DNA of 64,000 bases from Microbacterium aurantiacum (GTDB lineage: Bacteria; Actinomycetota; Actinomycetes; Actinomycetales; Microbacteriaceae), in contig NZ_PGGU01000016.1 in the NCBI RefSeq assembly GCF_002872075.1, forward strand, positions 453,561 through 517,560, in the 5' to 3' direction. The translations under genes and the position numbers were made by a program. Under the pieces are notes generated by a model. The model was not told the DNA's origin. It searched no databases and worked only from the letters and a program-made list of their open reading frames with translations. Shown here one piece after another: positions 40,378-48,969 of the stretch (the stretch's first letter is position 1; each line of letters starts with the position of its first letter).

Positions 40378-41424
40378 ATGGCGCGCGTGACGCTGCAGAC
40401 GATAGCCGAGCATGTCGGCGTGAGCCGGATGACGGTTTCGAACGCGTTCTCACGCCCGGATCAGCTCTCCGCCGATCTTCGAGCCAGGATTCTGGATGCC
40501 GCGCAGGAGCTGGGCTACTCCGGTCCCGATCCCGCGGCGCGCGCGCTGGCCTCGGGCCGCACGGGAGTCGTCGGCATGGTGCTGACCAACTCGCCCCGTG
40601 ATGCGTTCACGGACGAGGTCGCGGTCGGTTTCGTCCGCGCAGTGGCCGGATCACTCGGCGATGCGGGCTACTCGCTCGTCCTGCTGCATTCCTCCTCCCA
40701 CGACGGTGTCGTTCCCGCCAGGGACGTCGCGATGGACGGTGCGATCATCTACTCCTGCACGCCGAGGACGAAAGCGGTCACGGCCTTGACGGAGCGCCGC
40801 CTGCCGATCGTGACGGTCGAAGGGGCGCCGGTCACCGGAATGCCGAGCATTTCGCTCGACAACAGCGCGGGCGCCTACGAAGCGGCGCAGCACCTGAGCG
40901 AACTGGGGCATTCCGACATCGCGATCGTCGTGCCCACGGTCGATGCGGACGACGAGCCGCCGTCGGAGAGCGTGATGGCCACGGCGTCGTCGACCGCCGC
41001 CGGACGTCTGGACGGCTGGATTCGCGCGCTGACTGAGGCGGGCATCACCCCGCGCATCGTCGGTACGCCGAGCCTGGCGATCGACGAGATCCTGAAGTCG
41101 CGGATCGGTCGGATGCTCGATGCAGCGCCGACGGCTGTGCTGGCGTGGTCCGACCTCGGCGCGCTCGAAGTGATGGAGCAGGCCAGAGCCAGAGGCATCC
41201 GCGTGCCGGAAGACCTGTCGATCGTCGGATTCGACGACAGTCCGCTCGCCGCACGCGTTTCGCCGGCGCTGACCACGGTGCATCAGGACATCGACGCGAA
41301 GGGCGAAGCGGCGGCGGCGGCCCTGCTCGCGATGATGCGGAACGACCCCATGCCTGCCTCTCAGGTGCTCACGACCCGGCTGGTGACCCGCGACTCCACG
41401 CGCCCTCCGGCTCCGGTCGAGTAG
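40378..41424 (+). CDS. LacI family transcriptional regulator
   Basis: 348 aa from the ATG at 40378; a GTG at 40375 and ATGs at 40357/40360 are alternatives, but the GGAGG at 40365-40369 favours 40375 or 40378. The helix-turn-helix is VTLQTIAEHVGVSRMTVSNAFSRP, followed by the hinge. The periplasmic-binding-like core begins TGVVGMVLTN and includes IIYSCTPRTK, 'SISLDNSAGAYEAAQHLSELGH' and LSIVGFDDSPLAARVSPALTTV. The effector is presumably a sugar, but no sugar genes adjoin it. Targets may be elsewhere. Confidence 0.92.
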   Translation: MARVTLQTIAEHVGVSRMTVSNAFSRPDQLSADLRARILDAAQELGYSGPDPAARALASGRTGVVGMVLTNSPRDAFTDEVAVGFVRAVAGSLGDAGYSLVLLHSSSHDGVVPARDVAMDGAIIYSCTPRTKAVTALTERRLPIVTVEGAPVTGMPSISLDNSAGAYEAAQHLSELGHSDIAIVVPTVDADDEPPSESVMATASSTAAGRLDGWIRALTEAGITPRIVGTPSLAIDEILKSRIGRMLDAAPTAVLAWSDLGALEVMEQARARGIRVPEDLSIVGFDDSPLAARVSPALTTVHQDIDAKGEAAAAALLAMMRNDPMPASQVLTTRLVTRDSTRPPAPVE

Positions 41425-41441
41425 GTCGGCGAGGCGCCGCG

Positions 41442-41447
41442 TACAGT
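41442..41447 (+). promoter_or_regulatory. Leaderless -10 box of the methyltransferase gene
   Basis: TACAGT followed by six bases (gggctg) and the GTG at 41454. Confidence 0.55.
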
Positions 41448-41453
41448 GGGCTG

Positions 41454-42668
41454 GTGCCGGAATTCCCCTACAGCCGCTTGCGCCGCTGGCCCGATGTCGA
41501 GGCGGAGAACCTGCAGGCGTGGGACGCCACCGACGAGTTGCTCGTGGACCGGGCGCTCGCGCTCGCCGCGGAACGCAGGATCGGCGGCGCGGAGATCGTC
41601 GTGATCGGTGACGGCTACGGCGCGATCACGCTCGCGTTGGCGGGTGCCGGGCTCCGCGGCATCCGCGTTCATCAGGACCTCGCCACCGGCCGGCGCGCGC
41701 TCGAGCGCAACGCGGGGGAGACGGGGCTCGACGGCTTCCATGGGCACGAACTCGACGGTTCACTGCTGAGCGGTGCCCGGCTGGTGCTCCTGCAGTTGCC
41801 GAAGGCACTCGCCGAACTCGAGGAGTTCGCGGATGCCGTGGCGCGCTGGGCTGCTCTCGACGTCGTGCTGCTCGCCGGAGGCCGCGTCAAGCACATGACG
41901 CTGGCGCAGAACGACGTGCTCGGCCGCAGTTTCGCGCAGGTGCAGGCTGAGCGCGCCGAGCGGAAGTCACGGCTCATCGTCGCGAGCGAGCCGCGCGAGG
42001 TTCCGGCAGAATCGCCGTTCCCGGTGCGTGCCGACCACGACGGGCTCATCCTCATCGCCCACGGTGGCGCCTTCGCCGGAGCCCGCCTCGACATCGGCAC
42101 GCGGGTGCTGCTGGAGCAGTTGCCCCTGCTCGCGCGTTCACAACTCCGGAAGAACGACCCGAATCGGGTCGAAATAGCGCCGGAACCGACCGAATCGGCG
42201 GATTTCTCCGGAGTTGTGAACACCTCGCGGGAAGCACCGACCGTCATCGACCTCGGCTGCGGCACCGGCGCGCTCGCCGTCGCCTACGCGCTCGCCCACC
42301 CCGACGCCCGCGTGATCGCCACCGACCGCTCGGCCGCGGCCGTCGCATCGGCACGAGCGACGGTCTCCGCGAACGGAATCGAGGACCGCGTGACCGTGAC
42401 CCACGACGACGCCGGCTCCGAGCTCGCCGACGCCAGCGCCGACATCGTGCTGCTCAACCCGCCGTTCCACCTCGGCAACAGCGTCCACACCGGCGCTGCG
42501 ACGCGCCTGTTCGAAGCGTCCGCCCGTCTGCTCCGACCCGGCGGCGAGCTCTGGACCGTGTACAACTCGTCCCTCGGATACAAGGGCGAGCTCACGAAGA
42601 TCGTCGGTCCGACCGAGCAGGTCCACCGCACTCCGAAGTTCACGGTGACGCGCAGCGTTCGTCGCTGA
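41454..42668 (+). CDS. Class I methyltransferase, RsmC/RlmG-like, with in-frame palindromic insert
   Basis: 404 aa from the GTG at 41454, which lacks a ribosome site and has TACAGT six bases before it. An N-terminal Rossmann-like half (residues about 1-220) contains VVIGDGYGAITLALAGAG, a degenerate SAM fold; the C-terminal half carries the active site: VIDLGCGTGALAVAYAL (SAM loop) and VLLNPPFHLG (NPPF for N2-guanine or N6-adenine methylation). This two-half plan is that of the 16S rRNA G1207 (RsmC) and 23S rRNA G1835 (RlmG) enzymes. Between the halves, residues about 228-256 are encoded by an 86-bp palindromic element (42136-42221). The reading frame stays open, so the enzyme may still be made. 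Confidence 0.88.
   Translation: MPEFPYSRLRRWPDVEAENLQAWDATDELLVDRALALAAERRIGGAEIVVIGDGYGAITLALAGAGLRGIRVHQDLATGRRALERNAGETGLDGFHGHELDGSLLSGARLVLLQLPKALAELEEFADAVARWAALDVVLLAGGRVKHMTLAQNDVLGRSFAQVQAERAERKSRLIVASEPREVPAESPFPVRADHDGLILIAHGGAFAGARLDIGTRVLLEQLPLLARSQLRKNDPNRVEIAPEPTESADFSGVVNTSREAPTVIDLGCGTGALAVAYALAHPDARVIATDRSAAAVASARATVSANGIEDRVTVTHDDAGSELADASADIVLLNPPFHLGNSVHTGAATRLFEASARLLRPGGELWTVYNSSLGYKGELTKIVGPTEQVHRTPKFTVTRSVRR
42136..42221. repeat. Palindromic element, copy C (86 bp), inside the methyltransferase gene
   Basis: GTTCACAACTCCGGA (42136-42150) pairs exactly with TCCGGAGTTGTGAAC (42207-42221). Inside is a smaller stem, CGACCCG with CGGGTCG, loop AAT. It shares ends and part of its core with copy A. 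The sequence CTCGCG lies close on both sides (42129-42134 and 42224-42229) but not flush, so a target duplication is uncertain. Confidence 0.9.
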
Positions 42669-43016
42669 CCCGGCTCCGATTCCGCCCGATCCGGCCGCGG
42701 ATCCGACCGGACTCAGAATCCCGCGTTTCGCGCGCTCACCTGCCCTTTACACACCCTTCTCGCGACCAGGATTTGCCCCTGATCGGCCATTTAGTTACGT
42801 TGGACTGTGGGCCGAACGGTCCCAGACCAGTCCGCGGCCGCGTCCTTCTTTCGAATTCTGTACTACGAAGAGGCGCGGGCGTACGGTCGATGTTCTTTGC
42901 GGTGGATCCGAAATCTGCCGCCCGCGCCGCCAGTGCAGCACTGTCGAAACGGCCATGTGAACGTCACCCGGGCGTGACCGAAGCAGGCTCGCACATCAGC
43001 GAGCCGCAGGGGAAAC
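42669..43016. other. 348-bp intergenic region upstream of the ProVWX-like operon
   Basis: Contains no convincing gene: the frame 42773-43036 has no ribosome site and overlaps the ProV start. Two patches, about 42770-42800 and 42845-42870, are richer in A and T than the surroundings and are the best places to look for the operon promoter. I could not settle a -10/-35 pair. The long leader is compatible with osmotic regulation of the operon. Confidence 0.45.
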
Positions 43017-44333
43017 GTGTCCGAAACCGCACTTGAAGCGCGCCATCTGTTCAAAGTGTTCGGGAAGAATCCGAACCAGGCCGTCCGCCGGCTGAAATCC
43101 GGCGAGAGCCGTTCCGACATCGCGGACGTGGGAACCGCCGCCGTCATCGACGCGAGCTTCACCGTGAACCGCGGTGAGATCTTCGTGATCATGGGTCTGT
43201 CCGGCTCCGGCAAGTCCACCATCATCCGTATGCTCAACGGCCTGCACGAGGCCACAGACGGATCCGTCATCGTGAACGGCGACGCCATCACCGGCATCCC
43301 GACGTCGCGTCTGCGTGAGATCCGTCGCGACCGCATCTCGATGGTCTTCCAGCATTTCGCCCTGCTGCCGCACCGCACCGTGGCCGCGAACGTCGCCTAC
43401 CCGCTCGAGCTCAAGGGAATGCCCAGGGTCGAGCGGCTGGCGAAGGCCGAGGAGATCCTGACCCTCGTCGGCCTGGCCGGCCAGGGCGACAAGCTTCCCA
43501 GTGAACTGTCCGGTGGCATGCAGCAGCGCGTCGGCATCGCCCGCGCCCTCGCCGCCGACAGCGACATCCTGCTCATGGACGAAGCCTTCAGCGCCCTCGA
43601 TCCCCTGATCCGCCGCGAGATGCAGGAGCAGCTGCTCGAACTGCAGCAGAAGCTGCAGAAGACCATCGTGTTCATCACCCACGACCTCAACGAGGCCATG
43701 TTCCTCGGCGACCGGATCGCCGTGATGCGCGACGGCCGCATCGTGCAGATCGGCACCCCAGAAGACATCCTCACCGACCCGGCGAACGACTATGTCGAGC
43801 AGTTCGTGCAGGACGTCGACCGTGCCCGTGTGCTCACGGCCGCGAACGTGATGGAGCGCCCGCGCCCCGTCGTCGCGGCGACCGCCGGTCCGCGCACGGC
43901 GCTACGCCAGATGCGGGATGCCTACATGTCCGCGACGTACGTCGTGGATCGCGACCGGCAGCTGGTCGGCATCGTCACCGACCGGGATGCCGTCAAGCTC
44001 GTCCGCAAGGGAGTGACGACGCTCGAATCGATCATCAAACCCGTGCCGCAGGCCGTGCAGGAGGACGAGGTCCTGATGAACCTCTTCATTCCGTCGGTCG
44101 AGTCTCCGGTGCCGCTCGCGGTGACGAACGCCGAGGGGCGCCTGGTCGGAGTCATCCCCCGCGTCACCCTGCTCGCCGCCCTCGGCCCTGGGCCCGGAGC
44201 GACCGGCGAGCTCACGCTCCCGCTGTTCCCGATGCCGCAGGCCGAGATCGACGCCGTGCTCGATGACGGCTGGACAGCTGAGCCGGCGACCGCCGCCGGA
44301 GCCCCGTCCGCGAACGAGGAGGTGGCCCGATGA
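43017..44333 (+). CDS. Glycine betaine/proline ABC transporter ATPase with CBS domains (ProV/OpuAA-like)
   Basis: 438 aa from the GTG at 43017 with AGGGGAA upstream. The N-terminus LEARHLFKVFGKNPNQAV is typical of ProV. Walker A is GLSGSGKSTIIRMLNGL, Q-loop region MVFQHFALLPHRTV, signature LSGGMQQRVGIARALA, Walker B ILLMDEAFSALDP, H-loop FITHDLNEAM. Two CBS motifs follow (about 285-400), which in OpuA sense ionic strength and anionic lipids and gate transport. A Pro/Ala tail ends the protein. It overlaps the permease by 4 bp. Confidence 0.95.
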   Translation: MSETALEARHLFKVFGKNPNQAVRRLKSGESRSDIADVGTAAVIDASFTVNRGEIFVIMGLSGSGKSTIIRMLNGLHEATDGSVIVNGDAITGIPTSRLREIRRDRISMVFQHFALLPHRTVAANVAYPLELKGMPRVERLAKAEEILTLVGLAGQGDKLPSELSGGMQQRVGIARALAADSDILLMDEAFSALDPLIRREMQEQLLELQQKLQKTIVFITHDLNEAMFLGDRIAVMRDGRIVQIGTPEDILTDPANDYVEQFVQDVDRARVLTAANVMERPRPVVAATAGPRTALRQMRDAYMSATYVVDRDRQLVGIVTDRDAVKLVRKGVTTLESIIKPVPQAVQEDEVLMNLFIPSVESPVPLAVTNAEGRLVGVIPRVTLLAALGPGPGATGELTLPLFPMPQAEIDAVLDDGWTAEPATAAGAPSANEEVAR

Positions 44334-45280
44334 ACTTCCATCTCCCGATCGGCACCTGGGTCGAATCCGCCGTCGACTGGATCAAGGACAACCTCGACGG
44401 TCTTCTCGACGTCGTCTCCTTCGTCGTGACCTTCCTCGTCGAGGGGCTCACGTACCTGCTCCTGCTGCCGTACTTCTTCGTCGTCATCATCGTCGCGGCG
44501 CTCATCGCGTGGCTGGTGCGATCGTGGCAGTTGGCCATCGGAACGGTGATCTCCTTCGGGCTCATCGTCGCGATGGGCCTCTGGGTTCCGGCCATGCAGA
44601 CGCTCGCCCTGGTGCTCGTCGCTGCAGTGGTCGCGGTACTCATCGCGATTCCGCTCGGCATCTGGTCTGCGCGCAACTCGACCGTGCGCACCGTGCTGAA
44701 GCCGATCCTCGACTTCATGCAGACGATGCCCGCCTTCGTGTACCTGATCCCCGCGATCGTGTTCTTCAGCATCGGCGTGGTCCCCGGACTCGTCGCGACG
44801 GTCATCTTCGCCCTTCCCCCGGGCGTCCGGCTCACCGAGCTCGGCATCCGCGGTGTGGACTCGGAGACCGTCGAGGCGGGTCAGGCGTTCGGCGCGAAGC
44901 CGGGACAGATCCTGCGCGGCATCCAGCTCCCGCTCGCGATGCCGACGATCCTCGCCGGCGTCAACCAGGTCATCATGCTCGCCCTGTCGATGGCCGTGAT
45001 CGCCGGAATGGCGGGCGCCGACGGCCTCGGCAAGATGGTCGTCGAAGCGATCTCGACCGTGAACATCGCCAAGGGCGTCGAGGCGGGGCTGGGCGTCGTG
45101 CTCATCGCCGTCTTCCTCGATCGCGTCACCGCTGCGCTCGGATCGCTGGGCAGGAACCCGGGCTCGCTGCTCGGGATGCTCGCCCGGCGGCGCTCCGCGC
45201 AGCGCGCGACCGCGGCATCCGCTCTGCTGGCCGACGCGCCTGCGGTGCACGTCGAAGAGAAGGAGCTGCAGAATGCGTAA
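44330..45280 (+). CDS. Glycine betaine ABC transporter permease (ProW/OpuAB-like)
   Basis: 316 aa. An amphipathic N-terminal stretch (WVESAVDWIKDNLDGLLDVV) and then eight membrane helices. The core contains FMQTMPAFVYLIPAIVFF, 'GVVPGLVATVIFALPPGVRLTELGIRGV' and the EAA loop 'EAGQAFGAKPGQILRGIQLPLAMPTILAG', diagnostic of ProW. The C-terminal tail is a cytoplasmic segment of about 45 residues. Its stop lies 8 bp inside the binding-protein gene. Confidence 0.95.
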   Translation: MNFHLPIGTWVESAVDWIKDNLDGLLDVVSFVVTFLVEGLTYLLLLPYFFVVIIVAALIAWLVRSWQLAIGTVISFGLIVAMGLWVPAMQTLALVLVAAVVAVLIAIPLGIWSARNSTVRTVLKPILDFMQTMPAFVYLIPAIVFFSIGVVPGLVATVIFALPPGVRLTELGIRGVDSETVEAGQAFGAKPGQILRGIQLPLAMPTILAGVNQVIMLALSMAVIAGMAGADGLGKMVVEAISTVNIAKGVEAGLGVVLIAVFLDRVTAALGSLGRNPGSLLGMLARRRSAQRATAASALLADAPAVHVEEKELQNA

Positions 45281-46199
45281 GAACAGACTCATCAGCATCG
45301 CGGCGCTCGGCGCCGCGGCATCCCTCGCTCTGGCCGGGTGCGCGACCGACGGCGCCGGCGGCACCAGCGCCCTCACCGGTGGCGGCACGACCGACGCGAC
45401 CGGCGACAAGGGCACGATCACGCTGGGGTACCTCCCGAGCTGGACCGACGGGCTCAGCACCGCGTACCTGATGCAGGATCAGCTCGAGAAGCTCGGCTAC
45501 GACGTCGAGATGAAGACGCTCACCGAGGCGGGTCCCCTGTACGCGGGGCTCGCCCAGGGAGACGTCGACCTCTACCCGTCGGCCTGGCCGGAGCTCACCC
45601 ACGCCGAGTACATCGAGAAGTACGGCGACTCGATCGAGGATCTCGGCACGTACTACGACAACGCCAAGCTCACGATCGCGGTTCCCGAGTACTCGGACAT
45701 CGACTCGATCGAGGACCTCGCCGGCCGAGGCGGCGACTTCGACGGCAAGATCATCGGCATCGAGCCGGGTGCAGGGCTCACGGCGCAGGCGGGCGAGATG
45801 ATCTCGGCATACGGCCTCGACGGCGAGTACACGCTCGTGACCTCGTCGACTGCGGCCATGCTCACCGAGCTGAAGGCGGCGACCGAGAAGCAGGAGGACA
45901 TCGTCGTCACGCTGTGGCGTCCCTTCTGGGCGAACGACGCCTTCCCGATCAAGGACCTCGAAGACCCGAAGGGCGCGATGGGTGAGGCCGAAGGGCTCCA
46001 CTTCCTCGGCGCAACAGGCTTCGCCGAAGAGTTCCCCGAGGCCGCTGAGCTGATCGAGAAGATCAAGCTCGACGACGAGCAGTACGGCGCACTCGAGGAC
46101 CTCGTGGTCAACGAGTTCGGCGAGGGCAAGGAAGCGGATGCCGTCGACGCCTGGCTCGACGAGTACGGCGACCAGTTCGAGTGGGTCGTCAGCGACTGA
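45273..46199 (+). CDS. Glycine betaine-binding lipoprotein (ProX/OpuAC-like)
   Basis: 308 aa. A signal peptide ends in the lipobox LALAGC (Cys24). The mature protein has the OpuAC fold with aromatic residues at the usual betaine-cage positions: GYLPSWTDGLST, SAWPELTHAEYIEKYG and VVTLWRPFWAND. It overlaps the permease gene by 8 bp. Compared with the OpuCC-like protein at 18262, the ligand cage is of the glycine betaine/proline betaine type. A hairpin terminator begins 7 bases after the stop. Confidence 0.93.
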   Translation: MRKNRLISIAALGAAASLALAGCATDGAGGTSALTGGGTTDATGDKGTITLGYLPSWTDGLSTAYLMQDQLEKLGYDVEMKTLTEAGPLYAGLAQGDVDLYPSAWPELTHAEYIEKYGDSIEDLGTYYDNAKLTIAVPEYSDIDSIEDLAGRGGDFDGKIIGIEPGAGLTAQAGEMISAYGLDGEYTLVTSSTAAMLTELKAATEKQEDIVVTLWRPFWANDAFPIKDLEDPKGAMGEAEGLHFLGATGFAEEFPEAAELIEKIKLDDEQYGALEDLVVNEFGEGKEADAVDAWLDEYGDQFEWVVSD

Positions 46200-46206
46200 C
46201 ACCCCG

Positions 46207-46245
46207 ATCTGCGGAGCTGAGGAAGGATCCCTCAGCTCCGCAGAT
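46207..46245. terminator. Bidirectional terminator overlapping the end of the response regulator
   Basis: ATCTGCGGAGCTGAGG (46207-46222), seven-base loop, CCTCAGCTCCGCAGAT (46230-46245): a perfect 16-bp stem. It follows the betaine operon by 7 bases and overlaps the last codons of the convergent regulator gene. Confidence 0.82.
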
Positions 46246-46870
46246 ACGCGAGCACGGCCAGCACACGGCGATGGCCGCTGTCGCTGGAGGCGAGACCGAG
46301 CTTGGCGAAGATGTTGCCGATGTGCTTGCTCACGGCCGTCTCGGTGACGAAGAGACGTCCGGCGATCGTGGTGTTGTCGAGCCCCTCGGCCATCAGAGCG
46401 AGCACCTCGCGCTCGCGCGGCGTGAGGGACTGCACCGGGTCGTCGGCGCGGCGCCGGCTCATCAGCTGCGAGATGACCTCGGGGTCCATCACGGTCCCGC
46501 CCGCTGACACCCGGCGCAGCGCGTCGACGAAGGAAGCCACCTTGCCGACCCGTTCCTTCAGCAGGTAGCCCAGGCCATCGGCGCCTTCGGCGAGCAGCTC
46601 GCCGGCATACCGGTCCTCCACGTAGGCCGACAGCACCAGCACCGGGAACCCCGGTCGCCTGCGCCGGGCCTCGGCTGCGGCCTTGAGGCCCTCACTGGTG
46701 AACGTCGGCGGCATCCGCACGTCGAGCACCGCCGCATCCGCCTCATCGAGATGCGCGAGGAAGTCGTCCCCGTTGTCCACCGTGGCGATGACCTCGAAAC
46801 CCTCGCTGCGCAGGAGCAGTGCGAGCCCCTCGCGCAGCAGAGTGTCGTCTTCGGCGATCACGATCCGCAT
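46232..46870 (-). CDS. NarL/LuxR family response regulator
   Basis: 212 aa from the ATG at 46870. Receiver domain: MRIVIAEDDTLLREGLALLL (acidic pair Glu-Asp-Asp), phospho-acceptor Asp in AAVLDVRMPP (residue about 51), Ser in LVLSAY and Lys in YLLKERV. The LuxR helix-turn-helix is LTPREREVLALMAEGLDNTTI, AGRLFVTETAVSKHIGNIF. It pairs with the histidine kinase that overlaps its start by 13 bp. The most likely target is the divergent ABC exporter at 48199. Confidence 0.95.
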   Translation of the reverse strand: MRIVIAEDDTLLREGLALLLRSEGFEVIATVDNGDDFLAHLDEADAAVLDVRMPPTFTSEGLKAAAEARRRRPGFPVLVLSAYVEDRYAGELLAEGADGLGYLLKERVGKVASFVDALRRVSAGGTVMDPEVISQLMSRRRADDPVQSLTPREREVLALMAEGLDNTTIAGRLFVTETAVSKHIGNIFAKLGLASSDSGHRRVLAVLAYLRS

Positions 46871-48093
46871 GGCAGCTCCGTCTTCAAGGTCGTCGGTCCG
46901 CCAGCGGGACTCGTGAGATCCATCGTGCCCTCGAATGCCGCGATCCGACGACGGATGCCGGCGAAGCCGCCACCGGGCCGTTCCACGGCTCCGCCCACAC
47001 CGTCGTCTTCGACGATGATCTGCAGCCGATCCCGGTCGAGCGCCACTCGCACGACGACGTGCGCCGCGGAACTGTACTTGTTCACGTTCGTGAGCGCCTC
47101 GGCGACGATGAAGTAGCTCGCCGATTCGACGGCGGCGGGTACCCGGCGGACGTCGTCGAGTTCGAGGGTGCACGGCACGACGCTGCGCCCGGCGAGGGAC
47201 CCGAGCGCGCCCTCGAGCCCCAGCTCGTCGAGGATGGGCGGGTAGATGTCGTGCACCGTACGACGCAGCCCTGCCAGTGCATCGGAGGCGGCATCCTGCG
47301 CCCGCAGGATCGGCCCGAGAGCCTCACCTGTTCCCGTCTCGAGCGCCCGTTCGGCGATGCCGAGCATCATGACGACACTGACGAGCCGGTTCTGCGCTCC
47401 GTCATGGAGGTCGCGCTCGATGCGACGCAACTCGGCCGCATGGGCGTCGAGGGCCGCGGCGCGACTGAGGGTCAGCGCATCCACGCGTTCGGCGAGCACC
47501 GTGTTCGGGGGCGCGTTGAGCAGTCTGGCCGAGATCCAGCTGAGCAGCCGCGCGACCGCCGGGATCAGCCACCACGAGATGACGGCGTAGGCGAGGGCGA
47601 CGAGCGGCATGGTCGCTGCCAGTTCCCACGACGTCACCGGATACGGCGAGGTGGCCGGATCGTCGGCGGGGGCGAGCGGCCAGTAGAACATGACCACCAG
47701 CGAGTTGACGATGCCGAACGGGATCAGCACCGTCACGAGCGACAGGAACAGCACCGGAAGCGCGTGCACGCTCAGCCAGAGCGCGTCACGGCCGGCTTCG
47801 CGCGAGAACGCGAACCGCAGCCGGGCATCGATGGTCGAGCCGGGCGGAAGCACAGCCGCGGAGCCGCGGATCGTCTCTGCCCGGCGCCGGCCGATACGGC
47901 GGCGCGCGATGTCGCTCCACCACCGCAGCGCCTTCACCGCCTCCGGCGTCAGGAGCACACCGCCCGTGATCAGCATGAGCGGCACCAGGACGAGGCCGAG
48001 GCAGAAGAGGATGACGGAGACGACGGATGCGGCGGCTTCGACGGCGATGAAGCGCCAGTCGCGCAGCCAGCGCCGCAATCGTCCAGTCATCAT
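46858..48093 (-). CDS. Sensor histidine kinase (HisKA_3 type)
   Basis: 411 aa from the ATG at 48093; an ATG at 48090 is equivalent, and a frame to 48180 lacks conservation and enters the divergent promoter. Four membrane helices (about residues 15-45, 85-105, 125-145 and 160-180) form the sensor, with no large extracytoplasmic domain, as in intramembrane-sensing kinases. The phospho-acceptor motif ELRRIERDLHDGAQNRLV marks the HisKA_3 family, followed by an ATPase domain with NVNKYSSAAH (N box) and VEDDGVGGA (G box). Together with the regulator and the divergent ABC exporter it resembles envelope or antimicrobial-peptide stress modules. Confidence 0.92.
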   Translation of the reverse strand: MMTGRLRRWLRDWRFIAVEAAASVVSVILFCLGLVLVPLMLITGGVLLTPEAVKALRWWSDIARRRIGRRRAETIRGSAAVLPPGSTIDARLRFAFSREAGRDALWLSVHALPVLFLSLVTVLIPFGIVNSLVVMFYWPLAPADDPATSPYPVTSWELAATMPLVALAYAVISWWLIPAVARLLSWISARLLNAPPNTVLAERVDALTLSRAAALDAHAAELRRIERDLHDGAQNRLVSVVMMLGIAERALETGTGEALGPILRAQDAASDALAGLRRTVHDIYPPILDELGLEGALGSLAGRSVVPCTLELDDVRRVPAAVESASYFIVAEALTNVNKYSSAAHVVVRVALDRDRLQIIVEDDGVGGAVERPGGGFAGIRRRIAAFEGTMDLTSPAGGPTTLKTELPCGS

Positions 48094-48186
48094 GCAAGTC
48101 TGCCGCAGCGTCTGCCGGCGCACGGTATAGCCAGCACCACCATTCATCCGGTGCCCTGCTGGATGGGCCGTCGACGGCACGCTCCC

Positions 48187-48192
48187 TAACGT
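48187..48192 (+). promoter_or_regulatory. Leaderless -10 box of the MacB-like ATPase gene
   Basis: TAACGT then six bases (cgaagc) and the ATG at 48199. Confidence 0.55.
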
Positions 48193-48198
48193 CGAAGC

Positions 48199-48969
48199 AT
48201 GACTTCACTTCTTCCCGGCGCCGCCCCTGCGATGCCGCAATCCACCGAGGCGCTGCGTCTCGAATCCGTCGTCAAGAAGTACGGCTCCGGCCCGAACGCC
48301 GTCACCGCACTCCGTGGCGTCAGCCTCACCCTCGGGCGCGGCACCTTCACGGCGATCATGGGGCCGTCCGGTTCCGGCAAGAGCACCCTGCTGCACTGCG
48401 CCGCGGGGCTCGACACCCCGAGCACGGGCACGGTGCGCCTCGGCGGCACCGAGATCTCCGGCATGCGGAAGAAGGCACTGACGACGTTCCGCCGCGACCA
48501 CGTGGGCTTCGTCTTCCAGGCCTACAACCTCCTCCCCGCGTTGACGGTCGAGGAGAACATCACGCTGCCACTGCTGCTCGCCGGCCGAACCGTGGAGCGG
48601 CGATGGCTGGACTTCCTCCTCGACTCCGTCGGCCTCGCCGACCGCCGCCTCCGTCGTCCGTCGGAACTGTCCGGCGGTCAGCAGCAGCGGGTGGCGATCG
48701 CGCGCGCCCTCGTCACCAGGCCCCACGTCGTCTTCGGAGACGAGCCGACGGGCGCCCTCGATTCCCGTTCGGGGAAGCAGGTGCTGGATCTGCTCGCGCA
48801 CACGGCGCGCGAACTGGATCAGACGGTCGTCGTGGTCACGCACGACCCCGTCGTCGCCTCGCATGCCGATCGGGTGATCTTCCTCGCCGACGGTGCGTTC
48901 GCCGGACACCTCGACGGGGCGACCGTCTCGCAGATCACCGACCGCATGAGCGCTCTGGGGGAATGGTGA
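48199..48969 (+). CDS. ABC transporter ATP-binding protein (MacB/LolD type)
   Basis: 256 aa. Walker A is MGPSGSGKSTLLHCAAGL, Q-loop VGFVFQAYNLLPALTVEENI, signature ELSGGQQQRVAIARALV, Walker B VVFGDEPTGALDS, H-loop VVVTHDPVVASHADRVIFL: the MacB/LolD/FtsE subgroup. These power type VII ABC mechanotransmission rather than import. A start at 48232 is possible, but the 48199 ATG sits six bases after TAACGT. The stop overlaps the permease start (TGATG). Likely regulated by the divergent two-component system. Confidence 0.93.
   Translation: MTSLLPGAAPAMPQSTEALRLESVVKKYGSGPNAVTALRGVSLTLGRGTFTAIMGPSGSGKSTLLHCAAGLDTPSTGTVRLGGTEISGMRKKALTTFRRDHVGFVFQAYNLLPALTVEENITLPLLLAGRTVERRWLDFLLDSVGLADRRLRRPSELSGGQQQRVAIARALVTRPHVVFGDEPTGALDSRSGKQVLDLLAHTARELDQTVVVVTHDPVVASHADRVIFLADGAFAGHLDGATVSQITDRMSALGEW

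Noticed and set aside
42773..43036. Possible small gene upstream of the ProV-like gene
   Set aside because: No ribosome site or -10 box at its start, 20-base overlap with the ProV start, and no protein-like pattern.
43922..45460. 512-codon minus-strand frame opposite the ProW-like gene
   Set aside because: The product is an Asp/Arg/His-rich low-complexity chain; the plus-strand permease and binding protein are unmistakable.
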